7,796 bases of DNA from Armatimonadota bacterium (lineage in GTDB: Bacteria > Armatimonadota > SYMT01), in NCBI GenBank assembly GCA_020696885.1, contig JAJFMS010000123.1, positions 1 to 7,796 of the forward strand. The letters are read 5' to 3'. Shown piece by piece: positions 1 through 6,406 of this stretch (the first letter of the stretch is position 1; the number at the start of each line of letters is the position of its first letter). A program made the translations under genes and the position numbers. The notes below the pieces were generated by a model that saw only the letters and a program-made list of their open reading frames with translations, had not been told where the DNA came from and made no database searches.

Positions 1-202
1 CGGAATGAAGATGGGCCAGGTAATCGGCCCCACCGATCCGCAGGGGATGTCCGCAGTCGATCAGCCGTACACCGTCCGGCACGTCCTCGCGACCCTGTAC
101 ACCGCGCTGGGAATCGATCCCTCGATGAACTTTATCGACAACCAGTCCCGCCCGATCCCGCTCATCCACGACGCTGAAGCGATCCCGGAGCTGATCGGTT
201 AG
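1..202 (+). CDS. DUF1501 family protein, C-terminal fragment
   Basis: Only the last 66 codons are present; the first full codon begins at base 2 and the reading frame is open to the left edge, so the Met at 5-7 is internal and not a start. The segment GQVIGPTDPQG followed by a Tyr/Thr-Val-Arg helix and LGIDPS is the typical end of DUF1501 proteins, which belong to the alkaline phosphatase/sulfatase-like fold and usually end with a short stretch like RPIPLI...IPEL, as here. The family is widespread in Planctomycetota, Verrucomicrobiota and Armatimonadota, is usually exported, and is often encoded next to a DUF1549/DUF1553 protein, which would lie upstream of the window. Its biochemical activity is not established. 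The metal-binding and active-site part is outside the window, so integrity cannot be judged. A strong intrinsic terminator starts 25 bases after the TAG stop, ending this transcription unit. Confidence 0.85.
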   Translation, partial: GMKMGQVIGPTDPQGMSAVDQPYTVRHVLATLYTALGIDPSMNFIDNQSRPIPLIHDAEAIPELIG

Positions 203-226
203 GTCCGCAGCGTCAACTACTGCCAG

Positions 227-258
227 AAGCCCGCTCCGGCAACCGGAGCGGGCTTTTT
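227..258 (+). terminator. Intrinsic (Rho-independent) terminator of the DUF1501 gene
   Basis: A perfect 11-bp GC-rich stem (229-239 GCCCGCTCCGG with 243-253 CCGGAGCGGGC) closes a 3-base loop (CAA) and is followed directly by TTTTT (254-258). Two A residues at 227-228 can pair with the first two T residues, so it may also work weakly on the opposite strand. It lies 25 bases after the stop codon of the DUF1501 gene. Confidence 0.93.
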
Positions 259-276
259 GCTGCCCGGCGTGTGGGC

Positions 277-295
277 GGCGGCGCCTAGCGCCGCC
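277..295. repeat. Perfect 8-bp hairpin after the terminator
   Basis: GGCGGCGC (277-284) and GCGCCGCC (288-295) are exact reverse complements around a 3-base loop CTA. There is no T-run after it, so it is not a standard intrinsic terminator. It could be a back-up stop or simply GC-rich self-complementary sequence; function unknown. Confidence 0.5.
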
Positions 296-300
296 TTCTG

Positions 301-400
301 CTCCCATGCTCCCATACCCCCTACCGCCTACCCCGATACCCCCGCTCACCCATACTCCCTGGCCCCTACTCCCACCTGCAACCTCCCCGACCCCCCGTCC
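301..400. repeat. C-rich low-complexity tract (G-rich on the minus strand)
   Basis: About 100 bases of the + strand are dominated by C with irregular CTCCCATAC / CCCCTAC-type units. Eleven runs of three or more C occur: at 303-305, 311-313, 317-321, 331-334, 339-343, 349-351, 357-359, 363-366, 371-373, 385-388 and 391-396. The minus strand is therefore rich in G-runs with short spacers, of the type that can form G-quadruplexes (i-motif on the + strand). Translating it gives only a Pro/Thr/Leu-biased string that looks unlike protein, so I treat it as noncoding. It lies between the DUF1501 terminator and the AsmA/TamB-like gene. Confidence 0.7.
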
Positions 401-405
401 GAAAG

Positions 406-449
406 GTGGAGAAGCGACGGAGCGGATACAACGATCTGCCCCTCTCCAC
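406..449. repeat. Inverted repeat GTGGAGA/TCTCCAC
   Basis: A 7-bp exact inverted repeat, 406-412 against 443-449, with a 30-base loop. It is the first of four successive inverted repeats before the large gene. Taken alone, a 7-bp arm with a long loop is weak evidence for structure. Confidence 0.3.
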
Positions 450-463
450 TCCCCGATAGCAGG

Positions 464-491
464 CCGACAATGCCCACAGCAGCGCGATAAT
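464..491 (+). promoter_or_regulatory. Possible sigma70-type promoter inside an inverted repeat
   Basis: CCGACA (464-469, four of six matches to TTGACA) is separated by 16 bases from GATAAT (486-491, five of six matches to TATAAT), which would place a start of transcription near base 498. The candidate -35 lies inside CCGACAAT (464-471), whose exact reverse complement ATTGTCGG is at 498-505 around the predicted start. This gives an operator-like arrangement with one arm on the -35 and one at +1. The match is by eye and could be chance; many Armatimonadota promoters are uncharacterised. Confidence 0.3.
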
Positions 492-505
492 CCCCGGATT
501 GTCGG
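464..505. repeat. Perfect 8-bp inverted repeat CCGACAAT/ATTGTCGG
   Basis: The arms at 464-471 and 498-505 are exact reverse complements, separated by 26 bases containing the -10-like GATAAT. It could be a protein-binding site controlling the gene at 654, or a stem in a longer leader RNA. These are alternatives that the sequence alone cannot separate. Confidence 0.4.
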
Positions 506-518
506 ATCACTTGCTAAT

Positions 519-549
519 CTGCGGAAACCGGACGGAACCCGGACCGCAG
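519..549 (+). other. Hairpin in the leader of the AsmA/TamB-like gene
   Basis: CTGCGG (519-524) pairs with CCGCAG (544-549), and after a small 3/1 internal loop CCGG (528-531) pairs with CCGG (539-542) around the 7-base loop ACGGAAC. This gives ten GC-rich base pairs in 31 bases. It would be transcribed if the gene starts from the promoter candidate just upstream, and lies 50 bases before the terminator-like hairpin at 600-636. Confidence 0.45.
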
Positions 550-599
550 AACCCGGGTCAGTTGATCCATCACCTGATCTTCCGCCCTCGGAGCCACCC

Positions 600-636
600 G
601 AAGCGGCACCGGTGCCGGTTACCGCTTCTATTTTTT
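600..636 (+). terminator. Terminator-like hairpin just before the AsmA/TamB-like start codon
   Basis: GAAGCGG (600-606) pairs with CCGCTTC (622-628). Inside it ACCG (608-611) pairs with CGGT (616-619) around a 4-base loop, with a 1/2-base internal loop between the helices. The right arm is followed by TATTTTTT (629-636), a T-run of the sort seen at intrinsic terminators. The preceding gene already has its own terminator at 227-258, so this one would stop transcripts that begin between the two. That fits either attenuation of the gene at 654 or the 3' end of a short RNA. The last T is 17 bases before the ATG. Confidence 0.55.
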
Positions 637-653
637 GTACCTCGCCCAGCGTA

Positions 654-3600
654 ATGATTAATTTCTTACATTTAACCCCATTACTCCGCCGGCGCTGGCC
701 CGCGATTACGCTGGCCGGAACGCTGGTCGGTGCCGGGGTGCTGGGCGGGCTGCGGCTGCAGCGGCTAGTGGGCGAGCAGCTCCCGGGGATCCTGGACGCG
801 AGCCTCGAGAGCGCGCTGGGCCGGGAGGTAGACCTGGGTCCGATTTCCCTCTCCCCGCTCGGAGCGCAGGTAGCCGGTTTGACGGTCCACCGCATCCAAG
901 GCGAGAGCCGGGACCCGCTCACCGCGAAGCGGCTCGACGTGGAGCTGGACTGGTGGCGGCTGCTCACCCGCCGCGAGCTCCAGGTGCGCCGGGTCGAGGC
1001 GGATGGCGCGCAGGTGCGCCTCACCTCGAAGCCAGGGGAACAGGGGAAGGAAGCCTGGACCAGTCAGGTGCTCGCCCTCTCGAAGTCCGGCGTCCAGCGG
1101 TTCGCCCTGCGAAATGCATCGATCGAGCTGGCGCCCGCAACCGGCCCGGCTACCTGGACCACGGCAGGCGTCACCGGGGAGCTGGTCCTCGGCTCCCGGC
1201 AGTTCCACTACGACGCGAAGGTGAAGCGTTTCGCCTCCGCCGAGGTCGAGCTCACCGGCCTGAATGCCGCCGGCAGCGGCGACGCCCAGGGGCTTACGCT
1301 GACCGGCGGCACCGGCACCTACCAGGGCGGCAAGATCCACGCCGCGGGCTCCGTGAAGACCGCCGGCAACGAGGCCCTGCTGACGCTGCAGGTCGAGAAG
1401 CTCCCGCTCGGGCGGCTGGCTACTCGCATGGGCATCCCGGCCGAGTGGGCGATGCAGGGCACGGTGACCGGCCAGATGACGGTCGACGCCCGGGACAACA
1501 GCCTCCGCAGCGTGCGCGGGACCGTAGACGTCGCCCACGGCTCTCTCACGCGGCCCGGCGGCGAGCTGCCGTGGCAGTCCGCCCACGCCGTGTTGGACTG
1601 GACGCCTGCCGCTATCCGCCTCTCCGACGTGCGGATCCTGGGGAAGGACCTGCTGCTCTCGGCTGCCGGCGACGTCACGCTGCCGGCCGGCAAGCCGTTC
1701 ACCGAAGGCGCCTTCCAGATCACCGGTAAGGTGGAAGCGAACCGGGCCGCCGCAGTGGCACAGGTCGCGGACCTGCTGGCGTTTCGGCAGTTACTGGGCG
1801 GCCGCTGGAGCGCGGGCCGCTCCACAGTGGAGTTCCAGGCCCAGGGCAAGGCAGGCAGCCTGGACCAGGCTTCCGCCCATGGTCGCCTGCACGTCGAAGA
1901 GTTCACGTTCCGCCCGGTGGCAGGCAGCGAGCCGGTGATGGTCCAGCGGCTGGATGCCGACCTGCAGCGCGACGCCGAGCGGCTCCAGCTCCGGAACGTC
2001 CGCGCCACGACCGACGGGCTGACGGTAGCCGCCGCCGCCACGATGACGAACGGCCATCCGGGCGGACCCGCCGAGTTCCTGGCATCCGGATCCGTGGACG
2101 TGCGCGACCTCAAGTCGCTCCGCAAGGCGGTGCCGCAGGCGTCGCTCTGGAAGTGGGTGCCGGTGGTCTCCGCCTCGGCGAACGGCCGCCTCGACTTCCG
2201 CATCGGCGGCCCGGTCGGGGATATGGAGCAGCTCTGGAGCGACGGCACCTTCGAGGTGCGCGACTTCCGCCTGAGCGCCCACTCCCCGCTGCCGAACGAC
2301 TCCTACTTCTTCGTGCCGGTGAAGGTAGCGCGCGCGGGGTTCCGCCACGCCCACCGCCGCCTCGAAGTGCAGGACCTGCAGATCGAGTCCCGGACCTTCC
2401 GGACGGACGGCGGGCTCACCATCGACTTCACGGCTCCCGAGCCGCAGTTGACCACCGACCTCCAGGTCCGGACCGACGACTGGCGCGGGCTGCCCGCCAT
2501 GCCTCCCGGCACCCTACCGGAGCTGAGCGGCGGGAAGTTCACGGCCCAGGTCCACGCGGCAGGAACGCTCGGCCAGTTGGCGCGCAGCGAGATCTCGGGC
2601 GACTTCCTGCTGGACGGCCCCACCTACACCCCTGCCGTCGAGCCAGCTCGCCCGGTGGCGCTGGACCAGGTGAGCGCGCGCTTCCGCTGGGCCGGCGGCG
2701 CCACCGCCAGGGAGCGCGTTCTCGAGCTGCCTGAAATTAAGGTGACCTCCTCCCTGGTGACCGCGACTGCGGCGGGCCAGGCGACCCCGGAGGAGTCCGG
2801 CTACCGCCTCCAACTGAAGGTGCAGGCCCAAGCGCCCAACGTCGGCGAGCTCACCGGACGGTTTACAGACGCGATCGCGCTGAGCGGCGGGGCCGCCAAG
2901 GCGGAGCTCTCCCTCGACGCCCCGGTGAAGCGGCTGGCGGAAGGGACCATCGAGGGCAACCTCCAGGTGACGGACGCCACCGTCAAGCAGCCGGTCGCGC
3001 TACTGGGGCTGACCCAGATCGACGCGCAGCGCTTCGCGGCCACGTTCACCGGTAAGGACGGCGCATGGCGGATCAGCAGCGCCACGCTCACGGCCCCGGG
3101 CCTCGAGGCGTCCCTGACCGGCACCCTCGAAAGCTCGGCCATGGACGCTCAGCTCGCGCTGACCAGCAAGACCTGGAGCGCGCCGGAGACCCTGGCCAGG
3201 AGCCTGCCGCTAGCCGGTGGCACCATCGCCCTCTCCGGACGCATGCACCGGGGTTCCAGCACGGAGCCGTTCGCGTTCGACGGCGAGGTCCGCCTGGCAG
3301 ACGCCGCGGCGCGGTTCGAAAGCAAGTCCGCTTCCGTAACCGGCGGCGCCCTCACCGCCGTGCTGCACGGCGCCGGCTCGTTCGGAAAGCCGCTGGAGTG
3401 GGTGCGCTCCGGCGAGCTGAAGCTCACTGGAGGGCGCCTCGCTGCCGGCAAGCTCTCGCCGCGTCCGCTGGCGGCGACGGCCGACTTCGTGCGAGAAGGG
3501 GAAGCGTTCCGGCTGACGAACGGATCGGCCGCCGCCGGCGGGGCGCAGGGAACGTTTACCGGCGAGTGGACCCCCCAGGGCCACCGGCTGGACCTGAGCG

Positions 3601-5192
3601 CTCGAACGAAGGACCTCGCCGGCCTGGGGCTCACGCTGCCCGCCGGGACTCGCGTAGGCGCCGTCCGGCTCGTCGGAACGGCCACCGGGACTTCGGAGAA
3701 GCCTCTCGAACGGCTCCAGGCGACCGTGGAGGCTCACGACCTCCAGGCGAAACACGGCGAGCTCCCCGCACAGCGGCTGGAGCAGGTCACCGGACGCCTC
3801 GACTGGAACGGCGAGCGACTGCAGTTAACGGACTTCCGCGGCCAGGGCCCTGCCGGCACGGTCACCGCTGCCGGCGAGTGGACGCGAACCGCGCACCACG
3901 TGGCGCTGACCGCCGCCGGCGAGCAGTTGGAGCGCCTGGGCCTGGCCCTCCCGGAAACCCTCCACATCCAGGGCTTCGCGGTAACGGCGGAGCTGTCCGG
4001 CACCGCGAAGGCGCCGCTCTCCGCCGGAACGGGCACGGTGGATCTCACCAACGGATGGTTCCGCCTCGGCCGGTCCGGCCCGCAGCACCTGGACCGCGCC
4101 TCTAGCCGCTTCCAGCTCCAGGGCAGTAAGCTCACCCTCAGCGGCCTGACCGCTACCGGCTCCGCCGGCGACTTCACCGGCTCCGGGTCGGTGGCCGGGC
4201 GGCGGTTCCAGGTTCGACTCGCCTCCGCCCGCGTCAACCCGGACCTGGTCCGCTGGACCGTTCCCGGCCAGATGAGCGGCGGAGCGCTGGCGGGGAACCT
4301 GGTGATCGACGGCACCGGAAGCATCGTGGAAAGCGCCACCGGCCGGTTCCAGTTCACCAACGGCCACTACCTCGCGCCGGTCACGCTGAACCTCGTGGAC
4401 CGCGCCCTCCTCATCACGGGGCTGGCCGCCGACTACCGGTGGCAGAGCGGCGGCGAAGGCGGCAAGACCACGCTCTCCAACGTCCAGCTCCAAACGAGCC
4501 TCGGCACCGGAACCGGGACGCTGGTAGCCCAGAATGGGGCCGGCCGGGTCACCGCGGAGCTCGCCTCCACGAACGCCGGCGGGATCGCAGACCGCTGGCC
4601 GGCGATCACCGGCCGCCTGATCGGCGGGGCGGGAACCGGCAAGCTGGACCTCCGCTTCGATCTCGCAGGGGTTCGCGGCACGCTGGCGTTCACCGGCAAG
4701 GGCGGCACGGTCCACCTTCCCGGCGAAACGGCGGAATACGCGGACCATCCGGTCGACCGGCTCAGCGGAACCCTCGGCTTCGAGCCCGGAAAGCTCACCT
4801 TCACGGACATGCAGCTCCGTGGACCGAAGGCCAACCTGGACGGCAGCGGCACGTGGCAAGACGGCGGCGCCGTTGCCGGCACCGGCAAAGCCTGGTTCTC
4901 GAAGGCGTACACGTCCCGGCTGATCAAGCCGAGCGGGTTCGGCTGGCTCGCGAAGCTCTTCGGGCTCCGAGAGATCAAGAGTAACTTCCAGCTCAGCGGC
5001 ACCTCCGACGCCGTGAAGCTGAACGCCTCGATCACCCGCGGCCTGGTGTGGAAAGTCGCGAAAGGCCAGGTGCCCAAGGAGTTCCAGCAGATCGCCACCG
5101 GAAAGAGCCCGCTCTGGGTGAAGCCGGCGGTCGTGGCCGAGGCACCCACCGCCGCTCCCACGGCCGCTCCCACGCGTGCCGGCGGCGAGTAG
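654..5192 (+). CDS. AsmA/TamB-like envelope protein, 1512 residues
   Basis: A very large protein of the AsmA/TamB-like (DUF748/AsmA-like) superfamily: periplasm-spanning beta-groove proteins that in Proteobacteria support phospholipid transport to, or protein assembly in, the outer membrane. Residues 1-14 are short and basic (LLRRR), 15-33 form one hydrophobic span, and residues about 39-80 (from LLQ-like LVGEQLPGIL through LESALGREVDLGPISLSPLG) give the classic N-terminal signature. The rest is repetitive beta-rich sequence with recurring patterns of the form LxLxxLxxxGxxGxxxxxG; residues 979-1082 and 1083-1186 align without gaps. The end has a Trp/Phe/Lys-rich segment (about 1414-1437) and a Pro-Thr-Ala tail. 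The frame is open back to 306, but I start at ATG 654: the upstream part translates the C-rich tract and a terminator-like hairpin, while 654 sits directly before the membrane anchor. There is no clear Shine-Dalgarno site. It stands alone, with no BamA/TamA-type partner in view. The exact subfamily is unsure; a transport role is inferred. Confidence 0.83.
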   Translation: MINFLHLTPLLRRRWPAITLAGTLVGAGVLGGLRLQRLVGEQLPGILDASLESALGREVDLGPISLSPLGAQVAGLTVHRIQGESRDPLTAKRLDVELDWWRLLTRRELQVRRVEADGAQVRLTSKPGEQGKEAWTSQVLALSKSGVQRFALRNASIELAPATGPATWTTAGVTGELVLGSRQFHYDAKVKRFASAEVELTGLNAAGSGDAQGLTLTGGTGTYQGGKIHAAGSVKTAGNEALLTLQVEKLPLGRLATRMGIPAEWAMQGTVTGQMTVDARDNSLRSVRGTVDVAHGSLTRPGGELPWQSAHAVLDWTPAAIRLSDVRILGKDLLLSAAGDVTLPAGKPFTEGAFQITGKVEANRAAAVAQVADLLAFRQLLGGRWSAGRSTVEFQAQGKAGSLDQASAHGRLHVEEFTFRPVAGSEPVMVQRLDADLQRDAERLQLRNVRATTDGLTVAAAATMTNGHPGGPAEFLASGSVDVRDLKSLRKAVPQASLWKWVPVVSASANGRLDFRIGGPVGDMEQLWSDGTFEVRDFRLSAHSPLPNDSYFFVPVKVARAGFRHAHRRLEVQDLQIESRTFRTDGGLTIDFTAPEPQLTTDLQVRTDDWRGLPAMPPGTLPELSGGKFTAQVHAAGTLGQLARSEISGDFLLDGPTYTPAVEPARPVALDQVSARFRWAGGATARERVLELPEIKVTSSLVTATAAGQATPEESGYRLQLKVQAQAPNVGELTGRFTDAIALSGGAAKAELSLDAPVKRLAEGTIEGNLQVTDATVKQPVALLGLTQIDAQRFAATFTGKDGAWRISSATLTAPGLEASLTGTLESSAMDAQLALTSKTWSAPETLARSLPLAGGTIALSGRMHRGSSTEPFAFDGEVRLADAAARFESKSASVTGGALTAVLHGAGSFGKPLEWVRSGELKLTGGRLAAGKLSPRPLAATADFVREGEAFRLTNGSAAAGGAQGTFTGEWTPQGHRLDLSARTKDLAGLGLTLPAGTRVGAVRLVGTATGTSEKPLERLQATVEAHDLQAKHGELPAQRLEQVTGRLDWNGERLQLTDFRGQGPAGTVTAAGEWTRTAHHVALTAAGEQLERLGLALPETLHIQGFAVTAELSGTAKAPLSAGTGTVDLTNGWFRLGRSGPQHLDRASSRFQLQGSKLTLSGLTATGSAGDFTGSGSVAGRRFQVRLASARVNPDLVRWTVPGQMSGGALAGNLVIDGTGSIVESATGRFQFTNGHYLAPVTLNLVDRALLITGLAADYRWQSGGEGGKTTLSNVQLQTSLGTGTGTLVAQNGAGRVTAELASTNAGGIADRWPAITGRLIGGAGTGKLDLRFDLAGVRGTLAFTGKGGTVHLPGETAEYADHPVDRLSGTLGFEPGKLTFTDMQLRGPKANLDGSGTWQDGGAVAGTGKAWFSKAYTSRLIKPSGFGWLAKLFGLREIKSNFQLSGTSDAVKLNASITRGLVWKVAKGQVPKEFQQIATGKSPLWVKPAVVAEAPTAAPTAAPTRAGGE
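3588..4211 (+). repeat. Two tandem 104-residue modules within the AsmA/TamB-like protein
   Basis: Residues 979-1082 (bases 3588-3899) and 1083-1186 (3900-4211) align end to end with no gap; I count 25 identical positions of 104 by hand. Shared landmarks are LGLxLP (module positions 13-18), GT...PL (34-40), TV (46-47), GxxLxL (75-80), GxAG (87-90). The module before is longer (about 145 residues), and similar patterns continue after 1186. DNA-level identity is low, so these are old protein-level duplications, as expected of repeating beta-groove proteins, and not a recent expansion. Confidence 0.7.
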
Positions 5193-5193
5193 C

Positions 5194-5230
5194 GGAAGTC
5201 GGTAGGGGTGTGGAAGTCGGGGGCTGTAGG
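5194..5230. repeat. G-rich tract with direct repeat GGAAGTCGG after the large gene
   Basis: GGAAGTCGG occurs at 5194-5202 and again at 5212-5220, 18 bases apart, with GGGG (5205-5208) and GGGGG (5219-5223) between and after, ending in TGTAGG. It begins two bases after the TAG stop. Its reverse complement reads CCTAC...CCCCGAC...CCCCTACC, resembling in composition the C-rich tract at 301-400, so the large gene is bracketed by C-rich sequence before it and G-rich sequence after it. Confidence 0.55.
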
Positions 5231-5299
5231 AGATGACGGCGCGCCGCATCGGAGACCCACCCCGCACGCCGAGCCACCCCTCCGCCGGGCCTTCAGTCT

Positions 5300-5325
5300 C
5301 CGGGAGCCGATTATCCCGGCGCCGG
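5300..5325. repeat. Small inverted repeat plus palindrome
   Basis: CCGGGA (5300-5305) pairs with TCCCGG (5314-5319) around an 8-base loop, overlapping the perfect 10-bp palindrome CCGGCGCCGG (5316-5325). A short TTT follows at 5326-5328. This is the closest thing to a stop signal after the AsmA/TamB-like gene, but it is weak and could be chance in GC-rich DNA. Confidence 0.25.
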
Positions 5326-5393
5326 TTTCACCCTTGCCTGGCTACAAGCAAGCCGCATCCCCGTCTGACTAGAGTGATCTTAGGCGGTTCTAT

Positions 5394-5403
5394 GTTACGT
5401 AAC
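5394..5403. promoter_or_regulatory. Perfect palindrome GTTACGTAAC upstream of the pilin-like gene
   Basis: GTTACGTAAC equals its own reverse complement and lies in the most AT-rich stretch of the 297-base spacer, 86 bases before the pilin-like start. AGTGAT (5373-5378) and ATCACT (5408-5413) form a further inverted pair around it, although not on the same centre. Such a site would suit a dimeric regulator. I found no convincing -35/-10 pair; TCTAAT (5443-5448) resembles a -10 (five of six) but lacks a good -35. Confidence 0.35.
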
Positions 5404-5478
5404 TTGAATCACTAAACCTGAAGCGAATCGTCTGCCCTACTGTCTAATGCGCTCAACACTCCGCACGGCTACAGCGAG

Positions 5479-5485
5479 GGAGGAG
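5479..5485 (+). promoter_or_regulatory. Shine-Dalgarno site of the pilin-like gene
   Basis: GGAGGAG lies four bases before the ATG at 5490 (six from the end of GGAGG). It fixes this start over the earlier ATG at 5447, which is in another frame. Confidence 0.8.
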
Positions 5486-5489
5486 ACGC

Positions 5490-6200
5490 ATGGACCGTTC
5501 AAGCAGGCGCCGCGGCTTCACGTTGATCGAGTTGCTCGTGGTCATCGCCATCATCGCCATCCTGGCGGCAATCCTATTCCCGGTGTTCGCCCAGGCACGG
5601 GAAGCCGCCCGCCGGACGGCTTGCACCAACAACATGCGGCAGGTCACCACTGCCATCGCGATGTACACGCAGGACTACGACGAGGTCCTGCCCTACCAGG
5701 GCAACGTTGCTAACCCGAAGGGCGACATCGCAAACTACGCCGCCTCACCCTTCTGCGTCTGGATCAACGGTGCGCAGCCGTATGTGAAAAACGCCGGCGT
5801 CTGGTACTGCCCCAGCGCGACCAAGCACTCCGGCGCGCCGCCCACGGCCACTTCGGACAGCAACTACTGGTACAACGGACAGGCGAGCGGCAAGGCGCTG
5901 GCGGCCATCAGCCAGCCCGCGTCCAGCATCCTGTTCGTGGAGTGGAAGTACCGCACCCACATCACCGGTCAGCGCCCGTACTTCGACCAGTTGTGTCCAC
6001 CGACGCCGGGTGCAGGGGGCTCCTGCCCCGACACCTGGCATCCGAACAGCGAGTGGGGCAGCAACCACGTTACGGGGGATCCGCCGCAGGCCGGCATCGG
6101 CGCCAACGCCAGCATCCGCGGCGCGCCCTATCCGTTTGCGGACGGTCACGTGAAGTTCATGCGGACTAGCCAGATCATGAGTGCCTGGGTCAACTTCTGA
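5490..6200 (+). CDS. DUF1559 pilin-like protein with prepilin N-terminus
   Basis: A 236-residue protein of the DUF1559 (SBP_bac_10) type, pilin-like secreted or surface proteins found in large families in Planctomycetota, Verrucomicrobiota and Armatimonadota. Residues 1-9 are a short basic leader ending in RRRG; prepilin peptidase should cut between Gly9 and Phe10, leaving FTLIE with the conserved Glu14 at mature position 5. Residues 10-33 form the hydrophobic helix that inserts in the membrane and packs in a filament. [13 protein letters not shown]...NMRQ and an [12 protein letters not shown] segment (58-69) follow, the latter typical of Armatimonadota members. The C-terminal FADGHVKF (216-223) is the H-X9-DG type family signature. 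Five cysteines (45, 89, 107, 169, 179) could form disulfides after export. The gene has a good Shine-Dalgarno site and is followed by a 17-bp hairpin, so it is probably a single-gene unit. The substrate or binding partner is unknown; membership in a type II secretion or type IV pilus machine is inferred from the N-terminus only. Confidence 0.92.
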   Translation: MDRSSRRRGFTLIELLVVIAIIAILAAILFPVFAQAREAARRTACTNNMRQVTTAIAMYTQDYDEVLPYQGNVANPKGDIANYAASPFCVWINGAQPYVKNAGVWYCPSATKHSGAPPTATSDSNYWYNGQASGKALAAISQPASSILFVEWKYRTHITGQRPYFDQLCPPTPGAGGSCPDTWHPNSEWGSNHVTGDPPQAGIGANASIRGAPYPFADGHVKFMRTSQIMSAWVNF

Positions 6201-6229
6201 GCCGCCTGCGGAACGCGTCGGGAATGTAG

Positions 6230-6267
6230 ACAGGTTGGCGGCTCCGTAGGCGGAGCCGCCAGCCTGT
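6230..6267 (+). terminator. 17-bp hairpin after the pilin-like gene, likely terminator
   Basis: Bases 6230-6246 pair with 6251-6267 around the 4-base loop TAGG: sixteen Watson-Crick pairs and one U-G wobble (6235/6262). It begins 30 bases after the TGA stop and probably ends the pilin-like transcript or protects its 3' end. Only TT follows the stem, so it is not a classic U-tract terminator. Confidence 0.6.
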
Positions 6268-6292
6268 TCGCACGCCACTGGCGCTGATCCTC

Positions 6293-6319
6293 GCAGAGAT
6301 CGCCGACGACGCGATCTGC
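6293..6319. repeat. Imperfect inverted repeat
   Basis: GATCGC (6298-6303) pairs with GCGATC (6311-6316), extended by GCA (6293-6295 approx.) with TGC (6317-6319) across a two-base bulge, around a 7-base loop. It is a modest stem, listed because it belongs to a series of hairpins in this spacer. Confidence 0.35.
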
Positions 6320-6367
6320 TAGGTTGGAGCGTAAAGCAGCCCTGCGGTGTTCACTGACGGCGACTAC

Positions 6368-6397
6368 CACCGAGCGCGGCGAGTCCCGCGCTCGGTG
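6368..6397. repeat. Perfect 12-bp hairpin
   Basis: CACCGAGCGCGG (6368-6379) and CCGCGCTCGGTG (6386-6397) are exact reverse complements around the 6-base loop CGAGTC. There is no T-run on either side, so it is not a standard terminator; it could be a stem in a structured RNA or a repeat element. Confidence 0.65.
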
Positions 6398-6406
6398 ACC
6401 GGAGGC

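Noticed and set aside
257..490. 77-residue + strand open frame over the C-rich tract
   Set aside because: The product is Pro/Ser/Thr-rich translation of a low-complexity tract that begins within the T-run of the terminator; no ribosome site of note.
1319..2354. Minus-strand frames of 187-309 residues within the large gene
   Set aside because: Low-complexity shadow frames with no recognisable domains; the + strand coding assignment explains the region.
3825..5267. 480-residue minus-strand open frame antisense to the AsmA/TamB-like gene
   Set aside because: Long open frames on the opposite strand are expected in GC-rich coding DNA; the translation is Arg/Gly/Ala/Glu-biased with no domain, and the + strand frame has clear family features.
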